A stretch of 46,332 bases of DNA from Thiotrichaceae bacterium UBA4486 (lineage in GTDB: Bacteria; Pseudomonadota; Gammaproteobacteria; Eutrophobiales; Eutrophobiaceae), in NCBI GenBank assembly GCA_002389045.1, contig DGNS01000003.1, positions 47,496 to 93,827 on the forward strand. The letters are read 5' to 3'. Every line of letters begins with the position of its first letter. Position 1 is the first letter of the stretch. Below, piece after piece: positions 1 to 7,664 of this stretch. A program made the translations under genes and the position numbers. The notes under the pieces are model-generated. The model made no database searches. It was not told where the DNA came from and saw only the letters and a program-made list of their open reading frames with translations.

Positions 1-260
1 TGCGGGATGCCGATAATATCAATGCCTTTATCTCCAATCAGGTAGAAGACAACATGTTCGCCCTGTGGAAAGCTGTAATAGCCTTCAGCCACATCCGTGC
101 GGTGTTTGCCCAATTGCGGATTTTCGGCTAACCAGCCAAAGCGTTTTTCGAATGCTTTCAGGTAAGTATTACGTTGGCGTTTACCCCATTGCCGCTCTGT
201 ATATCGGCCGATGTTTTTCAAGTCCTCCTGAGCTCTAGGGGTGACTCTGAATCCGGGCAT
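1..260 (-). CDS. parE: ParE/RelE-type toxin, partial (cut by window edge)
   Basis: The reading frame starts at ATG 260 and runs off the left edge of the window, so the C-terminus is missing. The visible 86 residues begin MPGFRVTPRAQEDLKNIGRY and contain the family pattern: an N-terminal helix with A-x-x-D-L, then a W-G-x-x-x-R-N-x-Y helix, then E-N-P-x-L-G-x-x-R and a Y-x-F-P-x-G-x-H-x-V-F-Y strand. ParE toxins of this superfamily usually poison DNA gyrase, while RelE relatives cleave mRNA; gyrase is inferred here from the ParD-like partner. Its ATG overlaps the antitoxin stop by one base (TGATG), indicating translational coupling in a two-gene operon. Confidence 0.85.
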   Translation of the reverse strand, partial: MPGFRVTPRAQEDLKNIGRYTERQWGKRQRNTYLKAFEKRFGWLAENPQLGKHRTDVAEGYYSFPQGEHVVFYLIGDKGIDIIGIP

Positions 261-508
261 CAGGCTTCGTTATCCAGATCGTTGATCAGTGTGTCCATCG
301 TGAAATTATCTATGAACTCATTGGCTCTGGCCTGTTCAGCGCCCTGGGCCAAATGACTCCGTAAAGCATCGAGTTTGCTTTTCCGCTCCTCCATTGCGCG
401 GAGAGCATCACGAACTACTTCACTGGCGGAACCGTATCGCCCACTGGCAATCTCGTTCTTGATATAGACTTCCCAGTGCTCACCCAGGCTAAGACTTGTC
501 GTTGCCAT
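260..508 (-). CDS. parD: ParD/CopG-type ribbon-helix-helix antitoxin
   Basis: An 82-residue protein with an N-terminal ribbon-helix-helix: a short strand (T-T-S-L-S-L), then helix 1 and the typical G-R-Y-G-S-A-S-E-V-V-R-D-A-L-R segment of ParD antitoxins. The acidic C-terminal half, which binds the toxin in this family, carries F-I-D-N-F and ends D-N-E-A. It is the first gene of the pair and overlaps the toxin by one base. A GAGGTG ribosome-binding site lies just ahead of ATG 508. Antitoxins of this type repress their own promoter, which fits the inverted repeat about 13 bases upstream. Confidence 0.88.
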   Translation of the reverse strand: MATTSLSLGEHWEVYIKNEIASGRYGSASEVVRDALRAMEERKSKLDALRSHLAQGAEQARANEFIDNFTMDTLINDLDNEA

Positions 509-520
509 ATCGCACCTCGC

Positions 521-547
521 ATATTCATAAATAACAAAAATGAATAT
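521..547. promoter_or_regulatory. Candidate ParD operator (8-bp inverted repeat)
   Basis: ATATTCAT (521-528) and its exact reverse complement ATGAATAT (540-547) are separated by 11 bases in the AT-rich leader directly upstream of the antitoxin start. Position and symmetry are those expected of an autoregulatory site for a ribbon-helix-helix antitoxin. Binding itself is inference. Confidence 0.45.
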
Positions 548-641
548 AAATCAGGGTAAAAAGAAGGGCAATCAGTTTTTAATTCTTACGTTTACATGAG
601 CAAACGAGAATAATTTCTGAGAAATAGGGGTCATGGAAATA

Positions 642-888
642 GGGGTCAAGTCTTGTGTTAAATGTTTTTAGTGCCATACTCACCCTTCATTGCCCGTCCA
701 TTACGAATCGAAAATCCCGGCGCGTGGTATCATGTGATGAACCGTGGCGCTGGCCGCAAGAGGAACTTCAATAGCGATTGTCATTACGAACTTTTCCTGG
801 CCCTGCTGGAAGAGGTCACAGGGAGATTCGGGGCTGAGATTCACACGTACTGCCTGATGAATAACCATTTAACACAAGACTTGACCCC
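642..888 (+). mobile_element. RAYT-derived MITE, copy 1 (internally deleted)
   Basis: A 247-bp element bounded by inverted ends: GGGTCAAGTCTTGTGTTAA at the left and TTAACACAAGACTTGACCC at the right. Between them lie the first ~65 codons of the RAYT transposase (A-R-P-L-R-I-E-x-P-G-A-W-Y-H-V-M-N-R-G). The frame then jumps at C-L-M-N-N-H straight into the right end, so the catalytic HUH histidines and tyrosine are lost. The equivalent of the transposase start methionine is isoleucine. It cannot move without help from an intact transposase such as the one at 5.7 kb. It carries more substitutions than copy 2 and looks older. Confidence 0.85.
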
Positions 889-1149
889 CTAAACTCACTC
901 GAACTAAGCCCTACACGGCACAGCGACAGAAGGATGGTTGCCTGGTGGTCTGTTGCCCGAACTAAGCCGGAAGGCCAGAAGGGCAGTGGAAGAGGGCAGA
1001 TTCAGCCGGAAATCCAGGGTGTTGAGCTGATGAATAGCCGGGTAGATGGATGTTTCCGGTGTATCCTGCCTTCAGTTTTCTACCTTGATATGCAGGGGTG
1101 TTGTGGTTATTCTCCCTATACTTTTTATAAGTCGAAAAATCAAACTCAC
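889..1149. other. Intergenic stretch without a recognised gene
   Basis: About 260 bases between MITE copy 1 and the AraC regulator. The only structure seen is an 11-base direct repeat, CGAACTAAGCC, at 900-910 and 958-968. Open frames here have no recognisable protein features. Confidence 0.5.
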
Positions 1150-2103
1150 TCAGGCAGATTCTCGCATCGCCTTGCGATGCTCCTGCGGACTCATGCCGCG
1201 AACACGCTTGAATGCCGCGCTGAAGGCATAGGGTGTCGCGTAGCCAACCTTCTCTGCCACAGTACTCACGGATTCATCTGGCTGGCTCAAAAGGTCAGCG
1301 GCCAATGCCATACGCCAGTTCTTCAGGAAGGTCATCGGTGCTTCACCCACCAGGCCCTGAAAGCGTCTTGCCAGTGACGCACGTGACGCCCCGGCTTCGG
1401 CAGCGAGTGATTCCAGTGTCCAGGAATGCGCGGGATCGTCATGCATGATGCGTAGCGCGCGTTCGACGATGCGGTCGCCCTGGTAACGCCACCACTCGGG
1501 GCGATTCGACTCCTGTTGCGCAAACCAGGCTTTCAACACCGCCGTCACCAGCAGATCGAGCAACCGGTCCAGTACCGCCGCCTGTCCCGGTTCATCCTTG
1601 ATAACCTCATCGCATAACAGACCCACCAGTGGCGATTCCCAATCATCATGTGACAAGGACAATACCGGCGGCAGCGCGCGTAACAGACGGTCACTGATAT
1701 CGCTGAGATGCTCGTAGGCACCGACCAGGAACAAGGTCGGCCCCTTGGCATCATTGCCCCAGGTTCTGACGTCATGCATGAGTTCATCGTGTAACGAGTT
1801 CCCGTCAGGGTCACAGCAATTCTGTCCCGGGTGGATGATCATTCGCGGCGGGGTATCGATTGCGTCGGCGAGGTTGTAGTGCTCGTGTGTACGGATGACG
1901 GCGATGTCACCCGGACCGATCTGAAACGGCTCACTGCTGTCCGGCACCACCCAGAGTGTACCGGTGACGCCTGCGATCAGGGTGAGCGGCGAATCGGCGA
2001 GATCTCTCAGACACCAGGGCGAAGACATGACAGCGCGCAGCGCGAAGGCGCCGCGTGCGCGTGGAGCATCCAGTAAGCCGCCCAAAGTGTCCATGCGAGC
2101 CAT
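1150..2103 (-). CDS. AraC-family transcriptional regulator, cupin_6 type
   Basis: About 317 residues from ATG 2103 (M-A-R-M-D-T-L-G-G-L-L); ATG 2139 is an alternative, and neither has a strong ribosome-binding site. The N-terminal half is the cupin sensor domain (AraC_binding_2/cupin_6 group) with G-P-G-D-I-A-V-I and an H-P-G-x-x-C-C loop, the likely ligand-sensing part. The last ~100 residues are the double helix-turn-helix: W-T-L-E-S-L-A-A-E-A-G-A-S-R-A-S-L-A-R-R-F, then V-A-E-K-V-G-Y-A-T-P-Y-A-F-S-A-A-F-K-R and G-M-S-P-Q-E-H-R. It is divergent from the SnoaL/NmrA/DUF1772 operon across ~150 bp, so it is the natural candidate for control of that operon. Confidence 0.9.
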   Translation of the reverse strand: MARMDTLGGLLDAPRARGAFALRAVMSSPWCLRDLADSPLTLIAGVTGTLWVVPDSSEPFQIGPGDIAVIRTHEHYNLADAIDTPPRMIIHPGQNCCDPDGNSLHDELMHDVRTWGNDAKGPTLFLVGAYEHLSDISDRLLRALPPVLSLSHDDWESPLVGLLCDEVIKDEPGQAAVLDRLLDLLVTAVLKAWFAQQESNRPEWWRYQGDRIVERALRIMHDDPAHSWTLESLAAEAGASRASLARRFQGLVGEAPMTFLKNWRMALAADLLSQPDESVSTVAEKVGYATPYAFSAAFKRVRGMSPQEHRKAMRESA

Positions 2104-2255
2104 TATAGACGATTGCGTATGAATCTGAGCATTCCGCAAATGGTGCCATCAGGGCTTGTTCCGTACAGTTATCCATAAGCAAGACAGATCAACCAGACAG
2201 ACAAACCTGGCAGACCAGACAAAAAGTATCGAAACAGGCATTCAGGAGATTTTCA

Positions 2256-2681
2256 ATGTTACAAGCTAATGACATTAACCACGAGACCATCATGCGTCGT
2301 TTCATCGACGAGGTCATCAACAACAGCTCCCTCGAGGTGATCGACGAGATCGTCCACCCGGACTACGTGTACCGCACACCAGACCATGAACTGCACGGCA
2401 GGCAAGCGCTGAAGGACCTATTCACCGCCTACCAGGCCGCCTTTCCCGACCTGCATGTGCGTATCGATGACCTTATCAGTACGGACGACAAGGTCGTCCT
2501 GTTATTCACCTTCACCGGTACGCATCAGGATGAGCTCATGGGCATTCCGGCAACCGGCAGATCAGTGAACATCGATGGCATGCTGCGCAGCCGTTTCGAC
2601 GCTGGCCAGATCATCGAGGAATGGGAACAACTCGACCAGTTGAGCATGCTCCAGCAACTCGACATCGTTTCTTTAAGTTAA
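2256..2681 (+). CDS. SnoaL-like ester cyclase family protein
   Basis: A 141-residue protein, the usual size of one SnoaL-like alpha+beta barrel. It opens with N-x-x-x-M-R-R-F-I-D-E-V-I-N and the family segment D-E-I-V-H-P-D-Y-V-Y-R-T-P, and later has H-G-R-Q-A-L-K-D-L-F and F-x-F-T-G-T-H-Q-D-E-L-M-G-I-P-A-T-G. SnoaL proper closes rings of aromatic polyketides, but most bacterial relatives have no known substrate. AGGAG precedes ATG 2256 at good spacing. It is the first gene of a three-gene operon opposite the AraC regulator; the substrate is unknown. Confidence 0.88.
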   Translation: MLQANDINHETIMRRFIDEVINNSSLEVIDEIVHPDYVYRTPDHELHGRQALKDLFTAYQAAFPDLHVRIDDLISTDDKVVLLFTFTGTHQDELMGIPATGRSVNIDGMLRSRFDAGQIIEEWEQLDQLSMLQQLDIVSLS

Positions 2682-2712
2682 CCCACATAACACGAACAGC
2701 AGGAGATATCAC

Positions 2713-3585
2713 ATGACCAACACTGCCAACAACATCAATAAAACCGAAGGCATCACCCTGGTACTGGGCGGAACCGGTAAAACCGGGCGCCGCGTTGCAG
2801 AACGTCTGCAGGCACGCGGTATCGAAACCCGTATCGCGTCGCGTTCGGCGACACCTTCATTCGACTGGAACGACCAGAGTAACTGGGTCGACATTCTCGA
2901 GGGTGTCACTGCTGTCTACATCAGCTATGCGCCAGACCTGGCTATCCCCGGCGCCACGGACACGATCCGTCATTTCGTGAATCTTGCCGAATCCCGCGGC
3001 GTCGGTCGCATGGTATTGCTGTCTGGCCGTGGCGAAGAAGAGGCCCAGGCCTGCGAGCAGATCGTTCAGTCAACTGATACCGAATGGACTATCGTGCGCG
3101 CCAGCTGGTTCATGCAGAACTTCTCGGAAGGTGAGTTCCTGGGTATGGTCCTGGACGACGCTATCACCCTGCCCGCCTCCGACACACCGGAGCCGTTCAT
3201 CGACGTCAACGATATCGCCGATGTCGCTGTCGCGGCACTGACCGAAGAAGGCCACGCCTATGAAATCTATGAAGTCACCGGCCCGCGCTTGCTGACCTTC
3301 AGCGATGCTGCACACGAGATCTCTGAAGCAGCAGGACATGATGTTCAGTTCATTCCGCTACCCAGAGACGACTTCAACCAGGCCATCAGCGAATCCGGCG
3401 CACCAGCTGACATCGCGTGGTTGCTTAATTACCTGTTCGAGACCGTACTGGACGGACGGAACGCTAACATCTGTGATGGTGTCGAGCGTGCACTCGGCCG
3501 CAAGCCTGTCGACTTCCGCGACTATGCAAATCGCATCGCCGCACGGGGTGTCTGGAATACAGATAAACAGGAGGATGCAACATGA
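2713..3585 (+). CDS. NmrA-family NAD(P)-binding protein
   Basis: A 290-residue atypical short-chain dehydrogenase of the NmrA/TMR group. The dinucleotide-binding loop L-G-G-T-G-K-T-G-R-R lies near residue 18. The mid-region T-I-V-R-A-S-W-F-M-Q-N-F is diagnostic of the NmrA/QOR2-like family, and F-I-D-V-N-D-I-A-D-V-A follows. Members act as NAD(P)H-dependent reductases or as redox sensors; which applies here cannot be told. AGGAGATATCAC precedes the ATG. The gene follows the SnoaL gene by 31 bases and overlaps the DUF1772 gene by four bases (ATGA), so the three proteins are probably co-produced. Confidence 0.88.
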   Translation: MTNTANNINKTEGITLVLGGTGKTGRRVAERLQARGIETRIASRSATPSFDWNDQSNWVDILEGVTAVYISYAPDLAIPGATDTIRHFVNLAESRGVGRMVLLSGRGEEEAQACEQIVQSTDTEWTIVRASWFMQNFSEGEFLGMVLDDAITLPASDTPEPFIDVNDIADVAVAALTEEGHAYEIYEVTGPRLLTFSDAAHEISEAAGHDVQFIPLPRDDFNQAISESGAPADIAWLLNYLFETVLDGRNANICDGVERALGRKPVDFRDYANRIAARGVWNTDKQEDAT

Positions 3586-4061
3586 GTAACTTCAGCGAGA
3601 TAACAGTCATCCTTGCACTGATCGGCTCTGCGCTGGCAGCAGGTATATTCTTCGCCTTTTCGAGCTTCATAATGAAAGCACTGGCACGCCTGCCCTCTTC
3701 GGAGGGTATGGCGGCGATGCAGTCGATCAATATCGCGGTGATCAACCCCGCTTTCATGACTGTGTTCATGGGAACGACAGCCATCTCCCTGATGCTCGTG
3801 ATCATTGCGATCTGGGCATGGAGTATGCCTGCTGCGCCCTATTTCCTGACCGGCGGCCTGTTATATTTCATCGGTACCTTCCTGGTGACCGGCATGGGCA
3901 ATGTGCCACTGAACGATCAGCTGGCAGCGATGGATGCCGATGATCCACGAGCCAGCGATATCTGGATGCACTACCTGGATGAATGGACAAGGCTGAACAC
4001 GATCCGTACGGTGTGTGCAGCAGCGGCAGCTATGGTGATCTTGGCCGGCGTGCTGATCTAA
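3582..4061 (+). CDS. DUF1772 (anthrone oxygenase-like) membrane protein
   Basis: A 159-residue protein with four predicted membrane helices: around residues 8-30, 52-78, 85-102 and 140-158. The G-I-F-F-A-F-S-S-F-I-M-K-A-L-A-R-L-P segment and the conserved N-V-P-L-N-D-Q-L loop mark the DUF1772 family. That family includes fungal anthrone oxygenase, but bacterial members are mostly uncharacterised. The start overlaps the NmrA gene stop by four bases. A SnoaL, NmrA and DUF1772 trio suggests handling of a quinone-like or aromatic small molecule; that is inference from family membership only. Confidence 0.87.
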   Translation: MSNFSEITVILALIGSALAAGIFFAFSSFIMKALARLPSSEGMAAMQSINIAVINPAFMTVFMGTTAISLMLVIIAIWAWSMPAAPYFLTGGLLYFIGTFLVTGMGNVPLNDQLAAMDADDPRASDIWMHYLDEWTRLNTIRTVCAAAAAMVILAGVLI

Positions 4062-4098
4062 TCAATGATGACGATTAGAGAAGAGGAAATAGAAATAA

Positions 4099-4343
4099 GG
4101 GTCAAGTCTTGTGTTAAATGTTTTTAGTGCCATACTCACCCTTCATTGCCCGTCCATTACGAATCGAATATCCCGGCGCCTGGTATCATGTGATGAACCG
4201 TGGCGCTGGCCGCAAGAGGATCTTCAATACCGATGGTCATTACGAACTTTTCCTGACCTTACTGGAAGAGGTCACAACGAGATTCGGGGCTGAAGTTCAC
4301 GCGTACTGCCTGATGAATAACCATTTAACACAAGACTTGACTC
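4099..4343 (+). mobile_element. RAYT-derived MITE, copy 2 (internally deleted)
   Basis: A second ~245-bp derivative with the same inverted ends and the same deletion junction as copy 1 (the HUH region joined at C-L-M-N-N-H to the right end). Its transposase remnant is nearly identical to the full-length copy at 5.7 kb. It inserted 37 bases after the DUF1772 stop. The right flank repeats a GAC-x-CTTAACATG unit (about 4339-4365), as if an end tip were duplicated. Confidence 0.85.
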
Positions 4344-4422
4344 TTAACATGTGACCCTTAACATGCCCCTTTCTTTCCGCTGCCACAGGGGCAGGGATCA
4401 TTGCATCCGGTGCCCGGTGTTT

Positions 4423-5598
4423 TCATATCACGATCTGCTCAGAGTTGATTTCATGCCACGGTAGTACAGTGACATCGGAACGTATCTGCCGGGTATCACC
4501 GCCATAAACCAGCCATGCTTTTCCAGCGGTATCACCGGCCAGCTTTTGCCAGAACTCAAGCCCCTTGAAGTAATCCTGGTTGATGGTTTGCCCGGATTTG
4601 ATTTCCAGCGGTGACAGATGGATTCCATGATCGATCAGCAGGTCCACCTCGTGCCCCGAACGATCTCGCCAGAAGTAAAGGTTCGAGGTTTCACCCACGT
4701 TGTAACGGGCTTTAAGCAATTCACTGATGACCCAGGTTTCGAATAAGGCGCCCCGTTGAACATGGGTAGTCAGTTGCTTGCTGTTTTGAATGCCGAGCAG
4801 CCAAGTTGCAAGACCGGTATCAAGAAAATAGAGTTTGGGAGTTTTGACCAGACGCTTGTTGAAATTCTGGTGATGCGGTGGCAACAGATGCACGAGATAA
4901 CTGGCTTCCAATACGGATATCCAGGCTTTGGCTGTGTTATGCGTAATACCACAGTCGTTGGCTAGCGAGGAAAGATTGAGGAGTTGCCCGGTCCGGCCCG
5001 CGCATAGTTTCAGGAAGCGTTGAAATGTGCCCAGATCCTGTACTTTGATCAATTGCCGGACGTCTCGTTCCAGGTAAGTGCGCACATAGTTTCCATGCCA
5101 GGGATGTGGTTCAAGCCCGCGGTCGAAGATGGGGGGGAACGCGCCATCAAAGAGTATCTTGTCGAGATTCCGGCCAACTTTTTCTGCACGCTGTAACTCG
5201 TCGTAGGTCATGGGTAACAGCGTCATCAGTGCGGCTCTGCCTGCCAGACTCTGTGTAATGCCTGACAACAGGCCAAATTGCTGGGATCCCGTCAGGATAA
5301 ATTCGCCGGGTTGCTGTCTTTCATCGACGCGTGTCTGAAGATAGGAAAACAGGGCAGGGCAGCGCTGAGCCTCATCCAGGATGGCACCTCCACTAAACTG
5401 GTTCAAAAACCCCCGCGGGTCCGTTTCGGCGAATTCCCTCTGGTCGAGATCCTCAAGCGAAATATAGTAGTGTTCGGGAAAGGCATGCCGCACCAGGGTG
5501 GACTTGCCGGATTGGCGTGGACCCGTGACGACAAGCACTGGATAGCCGTTGGCGAAGTGTTTAAGTCTGGATTCCGCGTTTCGGGGGATGTAGGTCAC
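4423..5598 (-). CDS. AAA_14/DUF4143 family ATPase
   Basis: A P-loop protein of the widespread AAA_14-DUF4143 group. The N-terminal ATPase has Walker A G-P-R-Q-S-G-K-S-T, Walker B G-A-I-L-D-E-A-Q-R and sensor-like I-L-T-G-S-Q-Q-F. The C-terminal DUF4143 part has a winged-helix-like middle and a nuclease-like core: F-E-T-W-V-I-S-E-L, F-W-R-D-R-S-G-H-E-V-D-L-L-I and P-L-E-I-K-S-G. The E-V-D...E-I-K pattern resembles a PD-(D/E)XK fold. GTG 5598 (V-T-Y-I-P-R-N) is chosen because relatives begin just before I-P-R; an upstream TTG at 5667 would place the start inside a palindrome. The role is unknown. It stands alone between two RAYT-derived elements. Confidence 0.85.
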   Translation of the reverse strand: MTYIPRNAESRLKHFANGYPVLVVTGPRQSGKSTLVRHAFPEHYYISLEDLDQREFAETDPRGFLNQFSGGAILDEAQRCPALFSYLQTRVDERQQPGEFILTGSQQFGLLSGITQSLAGRAALMTLLPMTYDELQRAEKVGRNLDKILFDGAFPPIFDRGLEPHPWHGNYVRTYLERDVRQLIKVQDLGTFQRFLKLCAGRTGQLLNLSSLANDCGITHNTAKAWISVLEASYLVHLLPPHHQNFNKRLVKTPKLYFLDTGLATWLLGIQNSKQLTTHVQRGALFETWVISELLKARYNVGETSNLYFWRDRSGHEVDLLIDHGIHLSPLEIKSGQTINQDYFKGLEFWQKLAGDTAGKAWLVYGGDTRQIRSDVTVLPWHEINSEQIVI

Positions 5599-5640
5599 GG
5601 TGGTTTCTGGTTGTTTTACATGCCTACATTTTGTGGGAAA

Positions 5641-5675
5641 ATGGCTAATTGTCAATGTTATTACCAATTAGCCAT
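5641..5675. promoter_or_regulatory. 11-bp palindrome upstream of the ATPase gene
   Basis: ATGGCTAATTG (5641-5651) and its exact reverse complement CAATTAGCCAT (5665-5675) flank a 13-base AT-rich spacer, about 45 bases upstream of the preferred ATPase start. Symmetry and position fit an operator, possibly for a self-regulating gene. It ends 15 bases before the RAYT element, so a role tied to that insertion cannot be excluded. Confidence 0.4.
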
Positions 5676-5690
5676 AAAGAAAAGAAATAA

Positions 5691-6709
5691 GGGTCAAGTC
5701 TTGTGTTAAATGTTTTTAGTGCCATACTTATCCTTCATGGCACGTCCTTTACGAATCGAATATCCCGGCGCGTGGTATCATGTGATGAACCGTGGCGCTG
5801 GCCGCAAAAGGATCTTCAATACCGATGGTCATTACGAACTTTTCCTGACCTTACTGGAAGAGGTCACAACGAGATTCGGGGCTGAAGTTCACGCGTACTG
5901 CCTGATGGGAAACCATTATCATCTTTTGCTGCATACACCTGAAGGCAATTTGCAGCGTATTATGCGTCATCTGAACGGCGTTTATACCCAACGATACAAT
6001 CGCATGATGCGCACTGACGGCCCGTTATTCCGGGGACGATACAAGGCAATACTGGTGGATGCCGATCACTACCTGTTAAATCTGAGTCGTTATATTCATC
6101 GTAATCCGCTGGAAGCGAAGCTGGTGAAACGCCTGTATACCTATCCCTGGTCGAGTTATCCTGCCTATATCGGCAAACAAAAAGTACCTGATTGGTTACA
6201 TACCACGCATACCATGGAGCAGGTGAGCGGCCCCCGGGGGAGCCGGGATAGTTACCGGGCATTTACCGAAGGGGAATCAGAAACCGAGTTGGACAAACTT
6301 TACACAGGGAAAGATCTGCCGCCGGTTCTGGGTAGCGAAACCTTCATAAAAAATATCATGGCACGACATGGTAGCAGCGGGAGAGACAGGGAAATACCAG
6401 ATGGAAAACGTGCGCGGCATGTGCCCTCATCCGGCAGAATCATTCGTGCGGTGTCTGAATATTTCAAGGTTAGCCGGGCTAGTATCACGATGTCCCGACC
6501 CGGCCGCCATCCGGGCATCAATTATCCGAGATTGATTGCTATGTATTTGTGTCAACAAGTGTGTGGAATGTCGCTGAAGGATATTGCGCGAACATTCCAT
6601 GTGGGCCATTACGCCAGCATATCCAACGCGATAGGACAATTAAGACGTGTGATGCAAGACGACAAAAGACTGGTCGTCAAGGTAAAACATTTAACACAAG
6701 ACTTGACCC
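5691..6709 (+). mobile_element. Full-length RAYT (TnpA_REP-like) element
   Basis: A 1,019-bp element bounded by the same inverted ends as the two MITEs (GGGTCAAGTCTTGTGTTAA; TTAACACAAGACTTGACCC). It holds one gene, whose last seven sense codons lie within the right end. It is the only copy in the window that could supply transposase for the deleted copies. Confidence 0.85.
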
Positions 6710-6714
6710 ATTAA
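5737..6714 (+). CDS. REP-associated tyrosine transposase (Y1_Tnp/HUH)
   Basis: About 325 residues. The Y1 HUH nuclease domain (residues ~1-150) starts M-A-R-P-L-R-I-E-Y-P-G-A-W-Y-H-V-M-N-R-G and carries the metal-binding G-N-H-Y-H-L-L-L motif near residue 60. The expected tyrosine helix region follows around L-N-L-S-R-Y-I-H-R-N-P. The C-terminal ~90 residues (S-R-A-S-I-T-M-S-R-P...Y-L-C-Q-Q-V-C-G-M-S-L-K-D-I-A-R-T-F...H-Y-A-S-I-S-N-A-I) resemble the DnaA domain IV helix-turn-helix, as in many RAYTs. ATG 5737 is preferred over 5710 because the family begins M-A-R-P-L. These enzymes nick single-stranded DNA at hairpin ends; activity here is not shown but all key motifs are intact. Confidence 0.88.
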   Translation: MARPLRIEYPGAWYHVMNRGAGRKRIFNTDGHYELFLTLLEEVTTRFGAEVHAYCLMGNHYHLLLHTPEGNLQRIMRHLNGVYTQRYNRMMRTDGPLFRGRYKAILVDADHYLLNLSRYIHRNPLEAKLVKRLYTYPWSSYPAYIGKQKVPDWLHTTHTMEQVSGPRGSRDSYRAFTEGESETELDKLYTGKDLPPVLGSETFIKNIMARHGSSGRDREIPDGKRARHVPSSGRIIRAVSEYFKVSRASITMSRPGRHPGINYPRLIAMYLCQQVCGMSLKDIARTFHVGHYASISNAIGQLRRVMQDDKRLVVKVKHLTQDLTH

Positions 6715-6989
6715 CCTTAACTCTTGTCTGTGTCTGTGTGTCTGTGTGTCTGAGTGTCGGGATTTTTTACAATCAACACGCATAAAATAACCTGTTGAAT
6801 AACCAGCCAATTTTCTACTATTCCGGATATATTAATGTCGGGATTCTTTACAGTCTCCGACGTACCAGACCTCTGATGCAATCATAAAATATTGAATATC
6901 CGATAATTTATGATAAATGGTACATAATATGCCTGTGTATTAATAATAAATGATAAATACTCGGTTGCGTGACCGGAAAGGAGCCTACT
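6715..6989. promoter_or_regulatory. PEP-CTERM gene leader with a repeated 19-base motif
   Basis: A 275-base AT-rich leader. It starts with a short GT-rich run (TGTCTGTG repeats, ~6725-6755). It then holds two near-identical motifs 81 bases apart, GTCGGGATTTTTTACAATC (6756-6774) and GTCGGGATTCTTTACAGTC (6837-6855), both in the orientation of the downstream gene. Repetition in a promoter region suggests a binding site for a regulator of the PEP-CTERM gene. The regulator and promoter class are not identified. Confidence 0.4.
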
Positions 6990-7664
6990 ATGTTCCAGCT
7001 TAATCTGATGAATAAAAAGAAAGTAATACAACACATCAACAAGGTATTTTTCTTAATAACTGTTTTCGCAATTTCTCCTGCCTTGACAGCTGCACCGATT
7101 CTGCAAATCGATGGAAGTGGACTACTGACCGGAGCAAAGAATGTCGACGTTAACGGAACGCTCTTTGACGTATCGCTCAGCGATGGTTCCTGCGTTGACC
7201 AGTTCAGCGGATGTAACGATACATCGGATTTCCTGTTCAGCACTGTTGCCGATGCCGAAGCCGCTATGCTCGCGCTTTTGGCGGAAATTCCCTCAAGCTT
7301 CAGTAATGATCCGAGCACTATCAACGGATGTCCGATTGGCCTCTCTGCGAACCAATGCATTATAAACCTCCCGTTCGCTGTGAATCCAGGTAACGCGATC
7401 GTTGGGCCTCAGGCGGAGGTTCTGATCGGGATCGTATCGCCAACCTTCACGGACGTCCTCTACTTCTCTGATGGCGTGACGCCCAACACTGGGTTTATTG
7501 ACATCAACGACGCGCTCGAACCGCGACCCTTTAACGACAGTTTTTTTGACAATAATACATATGCGGTTTTCTCGATACCTTCATCAAATGTGCCAGAGCC
7601 CGCAGCGATCGTACTGTTTTTCTTCGGGCTCTTGGGGATAGGAGCTATGCGACTGAAGGCATAA
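6990..7664 (+). CDS. PEP-CTERM sorting-domain protein
   Basis: About 224 residues from ATG 6990, which has AAAGGAG at correct spacing; an upstream in-frame start at 6969 lacks this. It has an N-terminal signal peptide (basic K-K-K, hydrophobic V-F-F-L-I-T-V-F-A, cleavage near A-L-T-A-A). A secreted body with few motifs and four cysteines follows. The tail is a textbook PEP-CTERM signal: V-P-E-P-A-A, a hydrophobic helix with L-F-F-F-G-L-L-G-I-G, then basic R-L-K-A. In the family the exosortase EpsH/XrtA removes this tail while the protein is delivered to an exopolysaccharide-rich surface. No exosortase is in this window; the glycan island 5 kb away is a plausible functional partner. Confidence 0.92.
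   Translation: MFQLNLMNKKKVIQHINKVFFLITVFAISPALTAAPILQIDGSGLLTGAKNVDVNGTLFDVSLSDGSCVDQFSGCNDTSDFLFSTVADAEAAMLALLAEIPSSFSNDPSTINGCPIGLSANQCIINLPFAVNPGNAIVGPQAEVLIGIVSPTFTDVLYFSDGVTPNTGFIDINDALEPRPFNDSFFDNNTYAVFSIPSSNVPEPAAIVLFFFGLLGIGAMRLKA

Noticed and set aside
891..1152. Direct repeat AAACTCACTC at 891-900 and 1142-1151
   Set aside because: A 10-base repeat around 250 bp could mark an insertion, but the enclosed DNA has no ends or genes of an element, so chance is likely.
934..1377. 147-codon plus-strand open frame
   Set aside because: It runs antisense into the AraC regulator gene and shows no protein family pattern; its first part is unremarkable intergenic DNA.
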